From positions 1-42,230 of IMG/VR virus record IMGVR_UViG_3300046703_000092: 42,230 bases of DNA. One strand, given 5' to 3'. The position numbers and the translations under genes were made by a program. This DNA is from a virus. Positions 37,985-42,230 of the stretch are shown piece after piece (the first letter of the stretch is position 1; each line of letters starts with the position of its first letter). The notes below the pieces were generated by a model, which did no database searches, had not been told where the DNA came from, and worked only from the letters and a program-made list of their open reading frames with translations.

Positions 37985-38500
37985 TTACCCGACGATCCAG
38001 CGCCAGGGCAGCTCGTCCGGATGCGCCGGATCCCCCATGGCCGTGAGCTCGACGAGGAAGCTCGACCAGTCGTCATCGCTGAACGGGATGTCCTGGTTGA
38101 CGACCGAGATCGCGTCGTCGAGCTCGAAGCGCAGCGGCAGGCCGTCGATCCCAACGCCCAGCATGACCACGTTCTTGTAGGCCGAGCTCGGCATCCGGCC
38201 GGCCTTCGGCTGGACCGTGACCTGGGTTGTGCCGGTGACGTCGGCGCCGGGCAGCACCCAGGAGAACTTGGATCCCGAGAACTCGTAGACGCGGAAGACG
38301 GCCTTGCAGACCGCCGACTTGACGTACAGCAGGCCCTTGATCGGGCCCCGGGCGCCCTGGGGGCGGATCTTGTCGGCGTTCGTCTCGTACTCGACCGTGA
38401 TCTTGGGCGCCTCGAACATCGTGCCGGCTTCCTCACTGTCGACGGTGAGCGATGTCGGCGCTCCGAAGAACAGCAGCCCCGGCGTGATCGCGATGGCCAT
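37985..38500 (-). CDS. Major tail (tube) protein
   Basis: A 171-residue beta-rich protein (PKITVEYETNADKIRPQGAR, CKAVFRVYEFSGSKFSWVLP, RFELDDAISVVNQDIPF) in the tube-protein position: after the tail terminator region and before the gpG chaperone. It has the length and low-Cys composition of siphophage tube subunits. GGAGG stands 10 nt upstream of the ATG. Hexameric rings of this protein would form the tail tube around the tape measure. Confidence 0.7.
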   Translation of the reverse strand: MAIAITPGLLFFGAPTSLTVDSEEAGTMFEAPKITVEYETNADKIRPQGARGPIKGLLYVKSAVCKAVFRVYEFSGSKFSWVLPGADVTGTTQVTVQPKAGRMPSSAYKNVVMLGVGIDGLPLRFELDDAISVVNQDIPFSDDDWSSFLVELTAMGDPAHPDELPWRWIVG

Positions 38501-38532
38501 TGGTTTCGAGCCTCCTTGCTGGTTCGGGACTG

Positions 38533-38907
38533 TCAGGGCAGCGTGATGACGGCGATCAGGACCGCCACGTCGCTGACATCGATCCAGAGGCCACCATCAG
38601 CCCCGGAACCGTGCGACCAGCCCGCGGCCTTGAACGGCCCGAACAGGGCGGACTCACCCTGGCCGATGCTGTAGGTGGTGATGTCGCCGACCCGGCCGTA
38701 GGCGTCCGAGACGGACGTGAAGGTCACGGTCTTGGCCCCGGCGAAGGTATTCCGGAGAAGCACCATCGTCTTGTTCTCGACGATCGGGGTGTAGTTGCCC
38801 GTCGCGATGTCGCCGGCCTGTTCCGCGAGGTCGCGCGTGTTCGCCCCGATCGGGAGCGACGGGTAGGCGCCGGGGGTGGTCTGGGCTGCGACGAGTACGC
38901 GAGCCAT
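38533..38907 (-). CDS. Neck/tail structural protein of unknown role
   Basis: A 124-residue protein, all beta (KTMVLLRNTFAGAKTVTFTS, SVSDAYGRVGDITTYSIGQG, SALFGPFKAAGW). The TSVSDAYGRVGDITTYSI pattern recurs, to my knowledge, in small virion proteins of siphophages and fits a single beta-sandwich, as in decoration or tail-ring proteins. It lies between the tail terminator and the tube gene. Confidence 0.6.
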   Translation of the reverse strand: MARVLVAAQTTPGAYPSLPIGANTRDLAEQAGDIATGNYTPIVENKTMVLLRNTFAGAKTVTFTSVSDAYGRVGDITTYSIGQGESALFGPFKAAGWSHGSGADGGLWIDVSDVAVLIAVITLP

Positions 38908-38931
38908 GGTTCTGGTCCTCCTGCTTCTGGC

Positions 38932-39351
38932 CTAGGCCATGATCTGATCGACCATCACCAGGTCGAACACGCCGAATGCCCGCCACCAGCCGGTGTCGGG
39001 ATCCTCGAATGGCTGCTGCAGGCCCGTCTCCTCGAAGACCCGGAAGATCCCTGCGCCGTTCTTGACCAGGGGCCCCAGCCGGTGGAGCAGCTGCGCCGCG
39101 GTGAGGTACATCTCGACCGCCCCATCGGCGTCGAGAGCCCAGGCCGTGAAGTTCACCCGGGCCGGGTTGTAGGCCGGGCCCGTGCGGTGGTGGAGCGCGC
39201 CACCCTCGCTCACGACGATGAACGGCGGCAGGTCGTCGGCATGCCGTGCGTTGGCACGGACCGTGACGGCGGCGAGCGCCGTCCCAGGGACGCGCTCGAG
39301 GAGGACGTCGCGGAAGCTCGCCAGCGAGTCGACATATGTCGGGCTGGTCAT
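38932..39351 (-). CDS. Tail terminator-like protein
   Basis: A 139-residue protein with VRANARHADDLPPFIVVSEG, RVNFTAWALDADGAVEMYLT and a helical stretch (LLHRLGPLVKNGAGIFRV). It sits after the gp10-like gene and before the tube gene, as tail terminator or completion proteins do in HK97-like modules. The alpha-beta pattern fits that fold. A 4-bp overlap with the gp10-like gene. Assignment by position and pattern. Confidence 0.6.
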   Translation of the reverse strand: MTSPTYVDSLASFRDVLLERVPGTALAAVTVRANARHADDLPPFIVVSEGGALHHRTGPAYNPARVNFTAWALDADGAVEMYLTAAQLLHRLGPLVKNGAGIFRVFEETGLQQPFEDPDTGWWRAFGVFDLVMVDQIMA

Positions 39352-39806
39352 TCGCCGACGTGCTTTCGTGCGCCCGCGGCGATCAGCGCCGGCGCCTGGG
39401 ACTTGAGCCCGAGGAGCGCCGGCACGAGGGTCGGCCGGGCCGCCATCTTGACCGTGCCGAGGTCGACGAACCCGCCGTAGCCCGAGTTGCTCCCGACGAA
39501 CACGACCATGCCGGAGCCGGCCGGGTACTCGGGCGGGACGTTGCCGTTCTCGTCGGTCGGCTCGCCACCGATGCGGGTGCCATCGAGGTACGCGGCCGTG
39601 TGGTAGGACCGTCGCAGGGTGCCCCCGATCCGCGCCGTGCCGGCCTTCGTCTTCGGCCCCGTCATGAAGCTGCGATGCCCGCCGCGCACGACGGCGTCCC
39701 GCTTGGCCGCGCCCTCGACCGCGTAGCCGAAGTTGAGCAGGCCGTAGGCGCTCGCCTCGCGGGCGAGCTTGATCGCCGCGGGATGACGCACGATCCGCGT
39801 CGTCAT
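39348..39806 (-). CDS. HK97 gp10-like head-tail connector
   Basis: A 152-residue protein, basic, with AKRDAVVRGGHRSFMTGPKT, RIGGTLRRSYHTAAYLDGTR and VVFVGSNSGYGGFVDLGTVK, then MAARPTLVPALLG. The GGFVDLGTxKMxARPxLxPAL block is the typical ending of gp10-like proteins (YAxxxExGTxxMxAxPFLxPA). These help join head and tail. The ATG at 39806 overlaps the head-closure stop. Confidence 0.85.
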   Translation of the reverse strand: MTTRIVRHPAAIKLAREASAYGLLNFGYAVEGAAKRDAVVRGGHRSFMTGPKTKAGTARIGGTLRRSYHTAAYLDGTRIGGEPTDENGNVPPEYPAGSGMVVFVGSNSGYGGFVDLGTVKMAARPTLVPALLGLKSQAPALIAAGARKHVGE

Positions 39807-40150
39807 GGCGACACCCGGCGCAGATCCGCCTCGAGGTGGCGACCGCGGCCGCCGGCGTCCCGCGGGAGGCCGATGAGCTCGTAGACGAGGGCGCCGCACT
39901 TCAGGCGATCGGGCGCCAGCAGGCGCGACGTCGCCGCGGCGATCGGCAGGAATGCGATCGCATCGCTGAGGGCGACCCCGCCGAGCTCGCCCGTCGAGAC
40001 TTCTTTCGCCGCGCGTTCCTGGAGGTTGCCCTTGATCGTCGCGGTGTCGTCGACGTAGCCCTTGACGAGGTTGCCTCGGGCGTTGGCGGTCCCGCTCTCG
40101 ATGAAGCGGCTGATCGTCAGGGTGTGCCGGAAGCGTGCGGCGATCGCCAT
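39803..40150 (-). CDS. Head closure protein-like
   Basis: A 115-residue protein (FRHTLTISRFIESGTANARG, VKGYVDDTATIKGNLQERAA, LLAPDRLKCGALVYELIGLP). The pattern RHTLTIxR...YxxxxTIKGxLQ, with a late GDxLxxxxxxYEVxG-like ending, is that of phage head-tail joining (head closure) proteins. It lies between the connector and the gp10-like gene in the normal order. Length is typical. Confidence 0.75.
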   Translation of the reverse strand: MAIAARFRHTLTISRFIESGTANARGNLVKGYVDDTATIKGNLQERAAKEVSTGELGGVALSDAIAFLPIAAATSRLLAPDRLKCGALVYELIGLPRDAGGRGRHLEADLRRVSP

Positions 40151-40761
40151 CAGACGACCCCTCCGCCGACCAGGTGTGCCACGCCCATGATCGCCAGGAG
40201 GGCAGAGCGCGGCGGCAGGCCGGCCAGGGCAGGGAAGTAGCTCTCCGCGTCCTGTCCGGTGCTGTAGGACGCCAGGCCAGCGCTGCGGTCCCGTTCCTCC
40301 CAGCGGGTCTTGCCCCAATCGAGACAGGCCTGTGGGAGCTGGGCCGGGATCTCGCCGGTGGTCGTCCAGACGACGTGGATGTAGTCGGGATTGCGCAGCC
40401 ACCGCGCAGGCGGCCCATCCCAATAGCCGCTCGATCGGAGCGCTATCACTCCGCGATCGGCATCCTCGAGGCGCCACAGTTGCGCCTCGTATGGATCGTC
40501 CTCGGTCGCGTCGAAGTGGACCCGGGCGATGCTGGTGATCGAGGCGACCGGGCCCCACGGCAGGGTGAACTCGCGCTCGCCGTGGATCCGGATGACCTGG
40601 TCGTAGGAGCCGCCACCGTCGCCCTCGAAGGCGCGATGGGTCAGCCGGCGGATCTCCGCGTTGATCGCGTTGAACAGCAGGCTGACAGCGTCAACCTCGG
40701 GATCTGTCGCGGCCACCCCAAGGTAGTCACGGAAGACCTCGAACTCGATGACGGCTCCCAC
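40150..40761 (-). CDS. Head-tail connector (gp6-like adaptor)
   Basis: A 203-residue protein. The N-terminal helices (FRDYLGVAATDPEVDAVSLL, FNAINAEIRRLTHRAFEGDG) and the FTLPWGPVASITSIARVHFD segment are typical of gp6-like head-tail adaptors, which have a DxxLxxLIxxAxxxIxxxTGR-like start and a LPxxPVxSV element. It binds the portal after packaging. The C-terminus is longer than usual and helical. One-base overlap with the head closure gene. Confidence 0.8.
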   Translation of the reverse strand: MGAVIEFEVFRDYLGVAATDPEVDAVSLLFNAINAEIRRLTHRAFEGDGGGSYDQVIRIHGEREFTLPWGPVASITSIARVHFDATEDDPYEAQLWRLEDADRGVIALRSSGYWDGPPARWLRNPDYIHVVWTTTGEIPAQLPQACLDWGKTRWEERDRSAGLASYSTGQDAESYFPALAGLPPRSALLAIMGVAHLVGGGVV

Positions 40762-40764
40762 GGT

Positions 40765-41193
40765 CTAGGAGCCTCCGACCTTGGCGCTCGGCGGCAAATC
40801 GCCGAGCGTGATGGCCCCCGGAGCGGGCGGCGCGTCGGCCTTGACGACGCTGGGTGCGGCGACCTGCCGCTTCTCCGCGGCCGCGATGGCCGTCGAGAGG
40901 TGCTTTGCCGTGCCCGTGGCCGGGATCCCGAGCTCCTTCGCCCTGGCCCGAAGCGCCTTGATGGCGTCCAGTCCGGAGGTGGAGTGCGCCCGGGCCGGCG
41001 CCGGGGCGGTCGGCTTGGCGGTGCCGACGACCGTGAGCTCGACGGCATCGGCGGGAGAGACGTGCGGATCGGCGAGCAGGATCTTGGCCAGCTCGGCGCT
41101 GGCCTCGAACGGCTCGCCCCGCTTGACGATCTGACGGCCGGTCCCTGACCCGAAGGTCAGGGACGCTCCGCCGAGGTACACGAGCGTTGCCAT
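40765..41193 (-). CDS. Virion-region protein with SAP/Rho-N-like helices
   Basis: A 142-residue protein. The first half (VYLGGASLTFGSGTGRQIVK, RGEPFEASAELAKILLADPH) is beta-rich, and after a Pro/Ala linker comes a helix-turn-helix-like pair (IKALRARAKELGIPATGTAK, HLSTAIAAAEKR) resembling SAP or Rho-N nucleic-acid-binding helices. Small proteins of this form frequently follow the major capsid gene in phages. The C-terminus is disordered. Confidence 0.6.
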   Translation of the reverse strand: MATLVYLGGASLTFGSGTGRQIVKRGEPFEASAELAKILLADPHVSPADAVELTVVGTAKPTAPAPARAHSTSGLDAIKALRARAKELGIPATGTAKHLSTAIAAAEKRQVAAPSVVKADAPPAPGAITLGDLPPSAKVGGS

Positions 41194-41204
41194 GGCTGTC
41201 GGCG

Positions 41205-42149
41205 CTACGCCGTCAGGCCGTAGATGTCGGCGATCCCGGCATCCTCTTCGATGATCGGGTCGTCGCTGAGGAACCATGCGTAGAACCGCTTGTCCTCGCG
41301 GATCGCCTCGCGGCCCTCGGTCGTCTTGCGGTACCGGATCTCCCGGGCGTAGACGACGATGAAGTTCTTCGTGGCCGAGAGGAGGATCCGGTCGTTCGGC
41401 ATCGAGGGGATCGTCGTGATGGCGATCCCGAGCGGGCCGCGGGTCGCGCCGGTGCCGAAGAGCGCGGCATCGCCCGCGCCGGTGGCGCGGTTGGTCAGGT
41501 ACTCGAGCCAGCGAGCCTCGTTGGTCGGGCTCATCAGCCAGCGCATCTGGTCCGACTGCGCCTTGTACTGGTCCGGCAGCGCCTCGTAGGCGCCGAAGAA
41601 GTGCCCCTTCGAGAGGGCGCCGGCGGTGATCGTGCCGCCGTTGATCCGATGGGCCGTCCCGCTCAGCTCCAGCTGGCGGAGCCAGCCGCGGTTGAGGTTC
41701 AGGAACGGATCGAGGCTCGTCTCGTCGCCGTTGAAGTGCAGGTCCTCGAGGTCGCGGCCGACCTGGCCCGTGACCGTGTTCAGCCAGTGGTCCTCGAAGC
41801 CTTCCTGCTCGATGTTCTCCTCGAGGACCTCCTCCTCGATCTCGCTGTCGACGCGATAGCGAGCGATCGCGTAGGCGACGTCGCCGAACGTCGGCTTGAC
41901 GAGGACCGAGTCGTCGACGCCGGCGTGCTTGGCACGCAGGATCCGGCCACCGATCCCCATCTTCGCGATCGTCCCGACCATCGCCCGGCGACGCTCGCTC
42001 CGCTGGAGCTGCGTGAACGGGGTCGAGACGTAGACCCGATCGAGGAATGCCGAGCTCTGCTCGGCGGACAGGAGGCCGGAGGCCGCCGTGAAGTCCCCGG
42101 TCCCGATCGGCCCGGCCGCCTTGCGGAGCAGTGCCGCGTTGGTCAGCAT
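41205..42149 (-). CDS. Major capsid protein
   Basis: A 314-residue protein with the features of XkdG/HK97-fold capsid proteins encoded after XkdF-type proteases: LDRVYVSTPFTQLQRSERRR, the E-loop/spine region with RVDSEIEEEVLEENIEQEGF, HFNGDETS, RGWLRQLELSGTAHRINGGT, MRWLMSPTNEARWLEYLT, ATRGPLGIAITTIPSMPND and ILLSATKNFIVVYAREIRYR. No long N-terminal scaffold domain is visible, in line with a separate scaffold-like gene. The ATG is also present in the repeated left end of the window at 44-46. The RBS is AGGGAG. Confidence 0.92.
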   Translation of the reverse strand: MLTNAALLRKAAGPIGTGDFTAASGLLSAEQSSAFLDRVYVSTPFTQLQRSERRRAMVGTIAKMGIGGRILRAKHAGVDDSVLVKPTFGDVAYAIARYRVDSEIEEEVLEENIEQEGFEDHWLNTVTGQVGRDLEDLHFNGDETSLDPFLNLNRGWLRQLELSGTAHRINGGTITAGALSKGHFFGAYEALPDQYKAQSDQMRWLMSPTNEARWLEYLTNRATGAGDAALFGTGATRGPLGIAITTIPSMPNDRILLSATKNFIVVYAREIRYRKTTEGREAIREDKRFYAWFLSDDPIIEEDAGIADIYGLTA

Positions 42150-42230
42150 GTTCGTGTTCTCCCTCGCGGCCGTGGCCGCCTTCCTGGTGGCCTGCTACTC
42201 GGTCGTGAGGCGGGCGTACTCGATGAACGC
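42104..42230. repeat. Terminal direct repeat, right copy (contig closure)
   Basis: Exact copy of the first 127 bases. Removing one copy leaves a circle of about 42,103 bp. This copy carries the start of the major capsid gene and the last codons of the small structural gene found complete near the left end. Confidence 0.95.

Noticed and set aside
1-42230. tRNA, rRNA or CRISPR array
   Set aside because: I saw no cloverleaf with a T-loop/anticodon pattern, no rRNA segments and no regularly spaced repeats of CRISPR size. A dedicated scan could still find a tRNA.

Overview
The window reads as one complete genome of a temperate, long-tailed (siphovirus-like) double-stranded DNA phage, probably assembled from a metagenome. 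The first 127 bases are repeated exactly as the last 127, so the contig closes into a circle of about 42,103 bp. The length 127 is a common assembler k-mer, so the repeat is more likely an assembly overlap than a physical phage end. Base composition is strongly GC-rich with GC-rich third codon positions, and the gene content (large serine integrase, LuxR-type and XRE regulators, many small Cys-rich proteins, a GT-C-type membrane protein) suggests an actinobacterial or Chloroflexi-like host. The sequence alone does not settle the host.

Almost every gene lies on the minus strand. Followed in the direction of transcription (falling coordinates, through the join), the order is as follows. (1) A control region at 26.50-26.62 kb holds a good leftward promoter and repeated operator-like sites, next to a rightward XRE repressor. 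(2) An early/replication region runs from 26.5 to 13.7 kb as a chain of ATGA/GTGA-coupled genes. It holds several small DNA-binding and zinc proteins, a possible ssDNA-annealing protein, an SbcD/SbcC pair, a possible replisome organiser whose linker contains an iteron-like array, a RuvC-like nuclease, a DUF4326 protein, an RlpA-like protein and an HNH nuclease. (3) A serine integrase and a 73-residue LuxR-type HTH protein lie at 13.2-11.4 kb. (4) A promoter with a structured leader drives a lysis-type region (11.2-8.7 kb) with small membrane proteins and a C39-like lysin candidate. (5) A ParB-methyltransferase fusion and the packaging and head genes run from 8.4 to 0.1 kb: TerS, TerL, portal, MuF, XkdF-type protease, scaffold-like protein, fibre or decoration proteins. 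(6) The major capsid protein follows across the join, then connectors, tail terminator, tail tube, gpG/gpGT frameshift pair, tape measure and tail-tip genes (42.1-27.9 kb). The tail-tip set includes a 1038-residue hub-like protein with a repeat-rich N-terminus.

The main plus-strand genes are the repressor and a polytopic GT-C-like protein (27.1-27.9 kb). The latter meets the last tail gene tail to tail and shares a CTAG stop with it. Together these suggest a lysogen that keeps the repressor on, possibly with a conversion gene, while two leftward transcription units run replication and then lysis, packaging and morphogenesis.

The most unusual signals are: (a) eight GTTA motifs spaced 11-12 bp inside the replisome-organiser-like gene, persisting through a change of reading phase; (b) a three-part GGGACTAG/CTAGTCCC system around a hairpin that could hide the HNH gene's ribosome binding site; (c) a 47-bp perfect in-frame direct repeat and two families of short peptide repeats in the tail protein; (d) a LuxR-HTH-only protein next to a dyad-containing promoter; and (e) a possible palindrome-flanked insertion in the methyltransferase.
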